A stretch of 5,572 bases of DNA from Oscillospiraceae bacterium (GTDB lineage: Bacteria; Bacillota_A; Clostridia; Oscillospirales; CAG-272), in contig SVSF01000107.1 of assembly GCA_015064425.1 (NCBI GenBank), positions 1-5,572 of the forward strand, read 5' to 3'. Shown here piece after piece: positions 1 through 4,637 of the stretch. Under the pieces are notes generated by a model, which was not told the DNA's origin, searched no databases, and saw only the letters and a list, made by a program, of their open reading frames with translations. Both the position numbers and the translations under genes were made by a program. Every line of letters starts with the position of its first letter. The stretch's first letter is position 1.

Positions 1-1
1 G

Positions 2-310
2 AGAGGCGACTATCCTATGTTCGGTGAGGGAACACATCCCGTTATAACAAAGATCAAGGCTAATGAGGAGGCTCTTGTTTCCTTCTTCAAGGCTGAGGAT
101 GGTACGGAGTATCTCTGCCTCGTTAACGGCTCTCAGGTCAATGACGGCGTTTACAAGATCTTCTGGGACAAGGACAATTACAACCTTGTAGAGGTGCTCT
201 GTAACGGCACACACGAGATCCCTTACGGCTTTGCTAATACCGACGCACACTGGGATGGTCAGTGGCTCTATCCCGGTCAGATGTCCATGTACCGTATCGA
301 CAAAAAGTAA
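2..310 (+). CDS. C-terminal end of a larger protein of unknown function (5' truncated by window edge)
   Basis: The reading frame is open from the window edge to TAA at 308-310, so only the last 102 or so residues are seen. The ATG at 17 is internal: the frame continues upstream of it and no Shine-Dalgarno site precedes it. The segment alternates short beta-type stretches (VSFF, EYLCLVNGS, VYKIFWD, LVEVLC) and ends in a W-rich tail with WDGQWLYPGQMSMYRI. Many glycoside hydrolases end in a beta-sandwich closed by a similar Pro-Gly-x-x-x-x-hydrophobic strand. A carbohydrate-active or secreted enzyme is therefore possible, but no catalytic residues are in view. Codon use is strongly biased: all seven Glu codons are GAG and only one of five Ile codons is ATA, as in a well-expressed native gene. 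It is followed four bases later by a palindromic hairpin that probably ends its transcript. Confidence 0.75.
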   Translation, partial: RGDYPMFGEGTHPVITKIKANEEALVSFFKAEDGTEYLCLVNGSQVNDGVYKIFWDKDNYNLVEVLCNGTHEIPYGFANTDAHWDGQWLYPGQMSMYRIDKK

Positions 311-313
311 TAA

Positions 314-359
314 TAATATGAAACCATCTCTGCCGATCGGCAGAGATGGTTTCATATTA
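314..359 (+). terminator. 46-bp perfect palindrome, probable transcription terminator
   Basis: Every base from 314 to 359 is matched in inverted order around the centre at 336/337. As RNA this gives a stem of 21 pairs with a GAUC loop. The core has AAACC on the left arm and GGUUU on the right, the usual A/U flanks of a bidirectional intrinsic terminator, but no clean U-run follows (the sequence continues CATATTACC). It begins four bases after the preceding stop codon and separates that gene from the MazG-like gene. A terminator is the likely role; a dyad binding site or a small palindromic repeat is the alternative. Confidence 0.65.
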
Positions 360-444
360 CCGTGAAGATACAGAATTGACTTCTTTGATATATTAAAACG
401 GGGAAGTATTACTGCGTAGTATTTTAAAAGAGGACATATATATT

Positions 445-759
445 ATGAAAAAGGCTGTAAATAAGTTGGTAAGAGATAATATCCCTTCGATATGTAAAGA
501 GAACGGGCAAATTCCCGCCATCAAAATACTTGATGATGAGGAATACACATTTTCTTTACAGAAAAAGCTGAATGAAGAAGTCCGTGAATATTTAGATAGT
601 AACGAAATAGAAGAACTGGCAGACATAATAGAAGTAATCGAAGCATTGGCAGAAAGTCAGGGAGCTTCACTTGAAGAAGTAATGAACATAAAACAGCTCA
701 AGCGAAATACAAACGGCGGATTTAAAAACAGAATATTTTTAATCAGTGTAGACGACTGA
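445..759 (+). CDS. MazG-like all-alpha nucleoside triphosphate pyrophosphohydrolase (phosphoribosyl-ATP pyrophosphohydrolase-like)
   Basis: This 104-residue protein carries the hallmarks of the small cytosolic MazG/HisE-like NTP pyrophosphatases that split (d)NTPs or analogues to monophosphate and pyrophosphate. The signature N-terminus NKLVRDNIP is at residues 6-14. The Mg-binding set is present as E44-E45-x-x-E48 followed by E57-x-x-D60 with E63 behind it (EExxE...ExxD). The C-terminal GGFKNRIFL matches the usual K-x-x-R-G-G-F tail. The length is normal and nothing is missing. The start is supported by AAGAGGA ten bases upstream. It is a single gene between two hairpins, with no clear promoter hexamers. 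Codon use is unlike the upstream gene (12 GAA to 2 GAG; 7 of 12 Ile codons ATA), suggesting recent acquisition. The true substrate cannot be read from sequence; nucleotide-pool cleaning is the family role. HisE is unlikely because no histidine genes adjoin. Confidence 0.87.
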   Translation: MKKAVNKLVRDNIPSICKENGQIPAIKILDDEEYTFSLQKKLNEEVREYLDSNEIEELADIIEVIEALAESQGASLEEVMNIKQLKRNTNGGFKNRIFLISVDD

Positions 760-817
760 TTATTTAAATATATATAATAAATCATATTCATACTACCAAG
801 CTGTTTACAATCTAAAT

Positions 818-856
818 AAAAAAACTTACTTATCATAGCGACAAGTAAGTTTTTTT
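818..856. terminator. Bidirectional intrinsic terminator
   Basis: Fourteen bases at 818-831 (seven A then CTTACTT) pair perfectly with 843-856 (AAGTAAG then seven T), leaving an 11-base loop at 832-842. Read on the + strand it ends the MazG-like gene; read on the - strand, where the A-run becomes a U-run, it ends the tRNA-Thr transcript five bases after the mature tRNA. The convergent position between the two genes fits this double use. Confidence 0.93.
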
Positions 857-860
857 ATTC

Positions 861-932
861 AGCTGGTGATGGGATTTGAACCCATGGCCTATTGATTACG
901 AATCAATTGCGCTACCCCTGCGCCACACCAGC
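861..932 (-). tRNA. tRNA-Thr, anticodon CGU
   Basis: The reverse strand folds into a complete cloverleaf of 72 bases including the discriminator. The acceptor arm is GCTGGTG with CACCAGC, fully paired. The D stem is GCGC/GCGC with a 7-base loop containing GG. The anticodon stem is ATTGA/TCAAT with loop TTCGTAA. The variable region is five bases, and the T arm is ATGGG-TTCAAAT-CCCAT. The anticodon CGT lies at 898-900 and reads the threonine codon ACG. The discriminator is U, as is common for bacterial tRNA-Thr. CCA is not encoded, so the 3' end must be added by nucleotidyltransferase. It has its own promoter directly upstream and a terminator directly downstream, and looks fully functional. 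Confidence 0.96.
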
Positions 933-941
933 AACATTGAT

Positions 942-970
942 ATTATACTGCAAAAGGAGCGTTTTGTCAA
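942..970 (-). promoter_or_regulatory. Consensus sigma-A promoter of tRNA-Thr
   Basis: On the minus strand, TTGACA (965-970) and TATAAT (942-947) match the consensus at all twelve positions and are separated by exactly 17 bases. Only nine bases lie between the -10 box and the first base of the mature tRNA, so the precursor would have a 5' leader of only two or three nucleotides. A promoter this strong fits a stable RNA gene. Confidence 0.94.
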
Positions 971-1015
971 TACTGAGAAATAAAATAATTCTAATGTAAT
1001 ATATGCAGTGATACC

Positions 1016-1537
1016 TTATTTGCGTATGTACATACTGTATATCAGATCTGCAAGTTCTTCTGTTTTCAGAGTTCCGTCGACTATACTAAACGGTATCCCT
1101 GTTTTTTCTAACCATTCAAAGATGTCCTCGTCACACCTACTTTCTACAAGTTTAAAAAAATTCGCTTCACGCATATGTAAGTCTCCTCCCGGCAACATGC
1201 GCTCGCCGAATTGGTCATAGGAACGCTGCTTCACGCGTTTTATGCGCACTTCTTTCGGCACATCTATGTAGATAGCATGGTCGATTAGTGATTCGACGTC
1301 CTTGCCATAGCTTCCTTTGACTGCAGAGAATATGATATTGTCATAAGCCTGCATATCACGCAGAAGATCTGTAGTCACCTCATCTTTTGTCCTAGGTTGC
1401 GCGTACGCATAATCATTTGAGGGAGAAGGAAAGTAGTATTCCTCAATATCCATAAATCTATACCCCGATTTTTTTGAAAGCATTCGTCCGAGGGTACTTT
1501 TTCCGGCGCCGTTTCCGCCACATAATAAGATCTTCAT
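1016..1537 (-). CDS. Small P-loop kinase / AAA-family ATPase of unknown substrate
   Basis: This 173-residue soluble protein has the build of a nucleoside-monophosphate-kinase or shikimate-kinase-like phosphotransferase. Walker A is GGNGAGKS at residues 7-14, directly after the first strand MKILLC. An acidic motif follows at 30-33 (D-I-E-E), where related kinases bind substrate or metal. A hydrophobic strand IIFSAVKG (68-75) takes the Walker B place. The stretch IYIDVPKEVRIKRVKQR (89-105) matches the usual strand plus LID arginines. The length is typical and the frame intact. Genes of this type are widespread in Clostridia and usually annotated only as AAA-family ATPase; the phosphate acceptor is not evident. 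AAAGGA sits ten bases before ATG. It has its own consensus promoter and a leader of about 130 nt. No terminator is visible after the stop, so transcripts may run on into tRNA-Thr. Its first 11 codons and upstream region recur as a broken copy at 3253-3322. Confidence 0.86.
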   Translation of the reverse strand: MKILLCGGNGAGKSTLGRMLSKKSGYRFMDIEEYYFPSPSNDYAYAQPRTKDEVTTDLLRDMQAYDNIIFSAVKGSYGKDVESLIDHAIYIDVPKEVRIKRVKQRSYDQFGERMLPGGDLHMREANFFKLVESRCDEDIFEWLEKTGIPFSIVDGTLKTEELADLIYSMYIRK

Positions 1538-1576
1538 TTTCGATTTATCCTTTTTTTATGTTTGATCGCATAATTA
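1505..1576 (-). repeat. Direct repeat, intact copy (kinase codons 1-11 and upstream sequence)
   Basis: Positions 1505-1568 match 3253-3316 over 64 bases with three substitutions (1523/3271, 1543/3291, 1546/3294). After a two-base indel the match continues with TAATTA at 1571-1576 and 3317-3322. This copy covers the ribosome binding site, the start codon and codons 1-11 of the functional kinase. The two copies share orientation and are offset by 1748 bp. Confidence 0.93.
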
Positions 1577-1673
1577 CAGATCACTCTCACTTCAAAGTTG
1601 AACTTGTCACTATACTATCTTAAACTTTCACATCGAGATTCAATATTCTGAACAAATAACCGATCACCTGTTT

Positions 1674-1702
1674 ATTATATCATGGAAATGTATAAGTGTC
1701 AA
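1674..1702 (-). promoter_or_regulatory. Consensus extended -10 promoter of the P-loop kinase
   Basis: On the minus strand, TTGACA (1697-1702) and TATAAT (1674-1679) are perfect hexamers with a 17-base spacer. TG followed by one base precedes the -10 box, giving an extended -10. Initiation near 1667 would give an untranslated leader of about 130 nt before the kinase ATG at 1537, much longer than for the other genes here. The leader holds no riboswitch that I recognise, only short possible stems. Confidence 0.88.
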
Positions 1703-1703
1703 A

Positions 1704-1712
1704 TGATTATCA
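1704..1712. promoter_or_regulatory. Candidate operator between divergent -35 boxes
   Basis: TGAT-T-ATCA is a small perfect dyad lying in the 15-base gap between the minus-strand -35 box (1697-1702) and the plus-strand -35 box (1718-1723). A protein bound here would touch both divergent promoters. A nine-base AT-rich dyad can arise by chance, so only its position makes it notable. Confidence 0.3.
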
Positions 1713-1717
1713 AAAAG

Positions 1718-1746
1718 TTGAAATAATATCAACAATATGTTATAAT
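1718..1746 (+). promoter_or_regulatory. Extended -10 promoter of the 453-aa protein gene
   Basis: TTGAAA (1718-1723) and TATAAT (1741-1746) are separated by 17 bases, with TGT at 1738-1740 forming a TGn extended -10. Initiation near 1753 leaves a leader of about 20 nt. It is back to back with the kinase promoter, the two -35 boxes being 15 bases apart. Confidence 0.87.
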
Positions 1747-1772
1747 TAATAAGAAAGGCAGGGAAAGCGTAA

Positions 1773-3134
1773 ATGAATATGAAAGAAAAAATCTTATGGA
1801 TACTTGATAAGCCCGGAACAACCATGCATGATCAGGAAGCCGTGTTTCATGATAATATTGCCTTTGTTCATTCGCTTGGGTTAAAGTGTGATTGTGTTGG
1901 TTGGAGTAAGCTTGATCCTAAAGATGAAAGATTGCCTATTTTTCTTGAAAAAATATCAGACTTTTGCGCGGAGAACGGTTGGCGTGCTAGATGTTGGTAT
2001 GAGCGTACTTATGATTATGCCGACAGCGAATGGTACGAACTCGTATGCGACAATTTCACTGATGATACTTTTTTTAGAGAAGGTGAGACCGCAGATATTG
2101 AAGGGCATACTTTGGAAACCTTCACTGTCAGCGCTTATCGTAACACTAAGATTTCACCGAAAATGTGGTATGAGTATATATTTCTTCCCGAGCGTTTTCG
2201 TGATTATTGCATCGCAAATGGTATTAACGGTTTCGATTACTGTTACGTAAAAGATAAGGGTAAATATGATGCCGAACAGTATTTTCAAGTCTACGGGCGA
2301 AATCTTATTCCACGTATAGGTGTTGATTTCGAGCTTAAAGACAAATCCAGAGACAATATCATATCTGCAGGAGGCAGTTTGCCGGCGCTGTCGAAAGTAT
2401 TTCATACGATGCAGTATGTACATTTGCAGGATTGTTATTTGCGGTCAGATCTTCCCACAGCTTCTGTTGCATATGCATATATTCCGCGAACTAACAATTG
2501 CGCAGGTCGTCATAAGATTCTGATTCATAGAGCTTTAGCTAACGAGCTTCTTAAGGAAAAGGTGCTGAGTAAAAGCTCATTGAGAAGCGCTGTTGTAGTT
2601 GATGAGCTGCCGGGTGGATATATTTTAGAAAATACTCAGCATGTACGTCGTCCTCAAAAAACTTTTATGGATTCGACGCTATGCGAATATGATAAGCTGA
2701 AGAAAGTTTCTCGTCCGGTACGGGCTGTGACGGAGAACGAGGCGCTGAAGATTCTTAGATCCGCAAAAAGAGAACGTAAGGAGGATTTCAGCAAAGCTTA
2801 TCCGAAAGCCAAAATCGGTTCCATCGCAGAGTCTAAGTACGCTCGCTTATCGCCATACTATCTCATAAGTGACGGAGGGTATCTGTCCGATGAGTACCGT
2901 TTTTTATCGTTTGCGAATGCAGTCTGCGAGAATACAGCGTTTTTGGAACGTATGAAGGGTGAAGAGCTTCTTCTTGCAAAGCCGCAAGGAATTGTTATTG
3001 CTGTGTGCGCCAATGGAGATTCTGTGTTACTTTGCGAGGACGGTTCCGTTGTAAGGTATAGTCACGAAGAGCCGACTGTAATCGAAAAGTGGCAGAACAT
3101 CCCGACTTTCTTTGCCGATGTATTAAGTATTTAA
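1773..3134 (+). CDS. 453-aa protein of unknown function, weakly SUKH-like C-terminus
   Basis: I do not recognise this protein as a whole. No signal peptide or membrane segment is seen, so it is probably cytosolic. The N-terminal 190 residues or so are rich in Trp, Tyr, Cys and acidic residues. The middle (about 210-300) alternates strands and helices. A basic helical stretch lies near 325-350. Residues 362-453 hold YYLISDGGYLSDEYRFL and then a strand-rich end with CANGDSVLLCEDGSVVRYSH before IPTFFADVL. This pattern (small acidic-flanked strands, DG-x-V-x-x-Y, closing helix) resembles the SUKH/SMI1-KNR4 fold of many toxin-immunity proteins, but that is a weak pattern reading, not an established match. 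The start is favoured by AGGG nine bases upstream; a second ATG lies at 1779. The gene is bracketed by the two direct-repeat copies of the kinase start, implying insertion or duplication. Confidence 0.8.
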   Translation: MNMKEKILWILDKPGTTMHDQEAVFHDNIAFVHSLGLKCDCVGWSKLDPKDERLPIFLEKISDFCAENGWRARCWYERTYDYADSEWYELVCDNFTDDTFFREGETADIEGHTLETFTVSAYRNTKISPKMWYEYIFLPERFRDYCIANGINGFDYCYVKDKGKYDAEQYFQVYGRNLIPRIGVDFELKDKSRDNIISAGGSLPALSKVFHTMQYVHLQDCYLRSDLPTASVAYAYIPRTNNCAGRHKILIHRALANELLKEKVLSKSSLRSAVVVDELPGGYILENTQHVRRPQKTFMDSTLCEYDKLKKVSRPVRAVTENEALKILRSAKRERKEDFSKAYPKAKIGSIAESKYARLSPYYLISDGGYLSDEYRFLSFANAVCENTAFLERMKGEELLLAKPQGIVIAVCANGDSVLLCEDGSVVRYSHEEPTVIEKWQNIPTFFADVLSI

Positions 3135-3179
3135 AAGGTGCTGGCGCATTAAGACGAAAAATGCATAGAAATGGTAGGT

Positions 3180-3258
3180 GGCGCCTTCGACGCCCCGTTT
3201 TGATGGACAAAGACATATTTTATGTCTGAAATCCATCGTTTCGGGATGTCGGGGCGCC
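3180..3258. repeat. Long imperfect hairpin with GGCGCC ends (possible miniature mobile element or terminator)
   Basis: The two 38-base arms face each other around a 3-base loop (3218-3220). Paired blocks are GGCGCC 3180-3185 with 3253-3258, CGAC 3188-3191 with 3248-3251, CCCG 3194-3197 with 3242-3245, GATGGA 3202-3207 with 3232-3237, and AGACATA 3211-3217 with TATGTCT 3221-3227. One T (3186) is bulged and the mismatches cluster in small internal loops. It lies after the stop of the 453-aa gene and its right end coincides with the point where the broken kinase copy begins. The arms are GC-rich but no U-run follows, so an ordinary terminator is a poor fit. A REP- or MITE-like repeat, or a structured 3' RNA end, is possible. 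Confidence 0.7.
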
Positions 3259-3322
3259 GTTTCCGCCACAAAATAAGATCTTCATTTTCGCTTAATCCTT
3301 TTTTTATGTTTGATCGTAATTA
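3253..3322 (-). pseudogene. Truncated remnant of the P-loop kinase gene (5' end only)
   Basis: On the minus strand this copies the kinase leader end, its AAAGGA ribosome binding site, ATG (3283-3285) and codons 1-11, giving MKILFCGGNGA where the intact gene has MKILLCGGNGA. Identity then stops abruptly. The next codons of the intact gene, which complete Walker A, are absent and are replaced by hairpin sequence, with TAA at 3220-3222 after 21 codons in all. It cannot make a kinase. It lies just downstream of the 359-aa gene in the same direction. Divergence from the intact copy is small (three substitutions in 64 bases plus a two-base indel), so the event is not ancient. Translation of the 21-residue peptide is possible, since the start signals are intact, but there is no good promoter. 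Confidence 0.88.
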
Positions 3323-3380
3323 TCCCTTCAGCATCTGAATGAGCCGTCCATTATATTTTCTTCTGCCTTCGTTTGGCGTC

Positions 3381-4460
3381 TTACCGAAAGATTTCCTCGT
3401 CTTTCTTATACATGATTTTGTATATGTGCAATTTTGCACCTTTTTCATATGTGTAACCGCAAAAACTGTCTCCAACTGTTGTCAGAAGGTATTCGCCATT
3501 TATATCGGCGAGCTCGCCTTTGATGGTTAATTTGGAAATGACCTTTAGCGATTCATCAATTATGAAAAGTCTATGCTTTCCTTCAAGAACCAGTTTCTCT
3601 TTTGCTAAAAAAGCACGTGGATAAAATCCCTTTGGCAGCTTAAACTTTTTGCCTTTGTAAGCCGGCGGGCAGTGATCAGTAAATGAAACAGATCCATTTC
3701 CGTAATCAATGACGAAAAAATTACTGTTGTAGCTTTGAGGTACTCTGTCTTTATTAAATTCGGAAAGTTCTACTGTGTTTAGTTCGCCGTTAGAGAAATA
3801 TATAGGAGTAAGCTTGTGACCTGTCTCTTCCGTTGCGTATCCGTACAGAAAGTAGTGCTCTTTTATGTCTCTTTTAGTACCAAAAAACCGTTCAAACAAT
3901 TTTCCTTTGACTGTAGAGATGAGCTTAAGGCTTATGGGGGCAGACTCTCCCGTCAGCACAGACTCAGCCTCTATATATTCGCGATATATAACGTCGCTTC
4001 TTTCACGGTTGAGATCGAGTCCAAGATCAAGCAGATCTGGTGTGAACGGCAGAAACACACCGAAATATTCCTCAAGCATTGATGTTTTGACCTCGGCATC
4101 GGAACATAGCAGAATTGATGACAGTCTCTTATAGTCGCTATCGTCGTAACCCACAAGAAGTGGAATGGTGCGGAGCTTTTTGTTAGGAGTCATTTCCGAG
4201 TCGGTATATTCCGAGATGAGCTTCCCGTCCTGATAGAAAGAAATAGTGATAGAATCGCTGTCGTATATGCTGAAGCACAACACAGGAGCGTCGATGGTTT
4301 TCGATATGTGCTTCGCGGTATTCCAAACGGCCAAAGGATCATTTTGATCGAGAACAGATATACAGGTATGCCATCCTTGAGATAAGCTTGCAAAGCGAAG
4401 ATCGCCATACTTTGGAACAGCATCACTGAATACGTGGATGCTTATAGCAGTTGTGCCCAT
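3381..4460 (-). CDS. 359-aa protein of unknown function, beta-rich C-terminal half
   Basis: I do not recognise the family. There is no signal peptide or transmembrane segment, so it is likely cytosolic. The N-terminal region includes PVLCFSIYDSDSITISFYQDG (split here as residues 58-78), a strand-turn-strand with an acidic turn, followed by a mixed helical part to about 195. Residues 196-359 are mostly short strands joined by D-G, N-G or E-G turns, for example FFVIDYGNGSVSF (248-260), RLFIIDESLKVISKLTI (297-313) and YLLTTVGDSFCGYTY (324-338). They look like blades of a small beta-propeller or stacked sheet, though no WD or Kelch signature is seen. AAAGGAG lies nine bases before ATG and its own promoter lies just upstream. 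The gene is divergent from the XRE-TPR regulator, 177 bases apart. No terminator is obvious downstream, where the kinase remnant follows. Confidence 0.82.
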   Translation of the reverse strand: MGTTAISIHVFSDAVPKYGDLRFASLSQGWHTCISVLDQNDPLAVWNTAKHISKTIDAPVLCFSIYDSDSITISFYQDGKLISEYTDSEMTPNKKLRTIPLLVGYDDSDYKRLSSILLCSDAEVKTSMLEEYFGVFLPFTPDLLDLGLDLNRERSDVIYREYIEAESVLTGESAPISLKLISTVKGKLFERFFGTKRDIKEHYFLYGYATEETGHKLTPIYFSNGELNTVELSEFNKDRVPQSYNSNFFVIDYGNGSVSFTDHCPPAYKGKKFKLPKGFYPRAFLAKEKLVLEGKHRLFIIDESLKVISKLTIKGELADINGEYLLTTVGDSFCGYTYEKGAKLHIYKIMYKKDEEIFR

Positions 4461-4481
4461 TTATATCAACTCCTTTTTTTA

Positions 4482-4510
4482 ATTATACCATGCTTGAGGT
4501 AAAAAAACAA
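4482..4510 (-). promoter_or_regulatory. Extended -10 promoter of the 359-aa protein gene
   Basis: On the minus strand, TATAAT (4482-4487) is preceded by TGG, an extended -10. A partial -35 TTGTTT (4505-4510) sits 17 bases away. Transcription would begin near 4475, inside or next to the A-rich tract before the ribosome binding site, giving a leader of about 15 nt. Confidence 0.78.
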
Positions 4511-4560
4511 CCACGAATATTTCTACACATAAATCAAGAGTTGCATCATAAAATAAGACA

Positions 4561-4589
4561 TTGTGTCCCGCTTATTCATTTGTTATAAT
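4561..4589 (+). promoter_or_regulatory. Extended -10 promoter of the XRE-TPR regulator gene
   Basis: TTGTGT (4561-4566) and TATAAT (4584-4589) are 17 bases apart, and TGT at 4581-4583 supplies the TGn extension. Initiation is expected near 4596, inside the palindrome at 4595-4606. Confidence 0.82.
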
Positions 4590-4594
4590 AAGAC

Positions 4595-4606
4595 CGTAAG
4601 CTTACG
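4595..4606. promoter_or_regulatory. Palindromic candidate operator at the regulator's transcription start
   Basis: CGTAAGCTTACG is a perfect 12-base palindrome that begins five bases after the -10 box and spans the expected start site. XRE-family regulators often bind dyads at their own promoter, so autoregulation by the protein encoded just downstream is the simplest reading. The 359-aa gene promoter lies some 85 bases away, beyond direct steric reach. Confidence 0.5.
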
Positions 4607-4637
4607 ATACACAATGTAGCGAAAGGAAAAGATGTTT

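Noticed and set aside
376..394. TTGACT and TATATT before the MazG-like gene
   Set aside because: The two hexamers are only 7 bases apart, and neither has a partner at 16-18 bases. The promoter of this gene remains unidentified.
393..626. Minus-strand Ser/Phe-rich open frame over the MazG-like gene
   Set aside because: Its composition is that of an antisense reading of Glu/Lys-rich codons, and the overlapping plus-strand gene has clear family motifs.
1594..1605. TTCAAAGTTGAA near-palindrome in the kinase leader
   Set aside because: The centre does not match and the arms are only five AT-rich bases, which is expected by chance in this composition.
2154..2423. Minus-strand open frame of 89 codons inside the 453-aa gene
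   Set aside because: It lies wholly inside a better-supported gene, has no ribosome binding site or promoter of its own, and has a composition typical of an antisense shadow.
3220..3285. 21-codon open frame of the kinase remnant as a functional small protein
   Set aside because: It is explained by truncation: residues 1-11 copy the kinase and the rest is read through hairpin sequence. It is recorded as a pseudogene instead.
3350..3355. TATAAT on the minus strand upstream of the kinase remnant
   Set aside because: The sequence 17 bases upstream (CGCCAA on the minus strand) is not a -35 box and no TGn precedes the hexamer, so it was not called a promoter for the 21-codon remnant.
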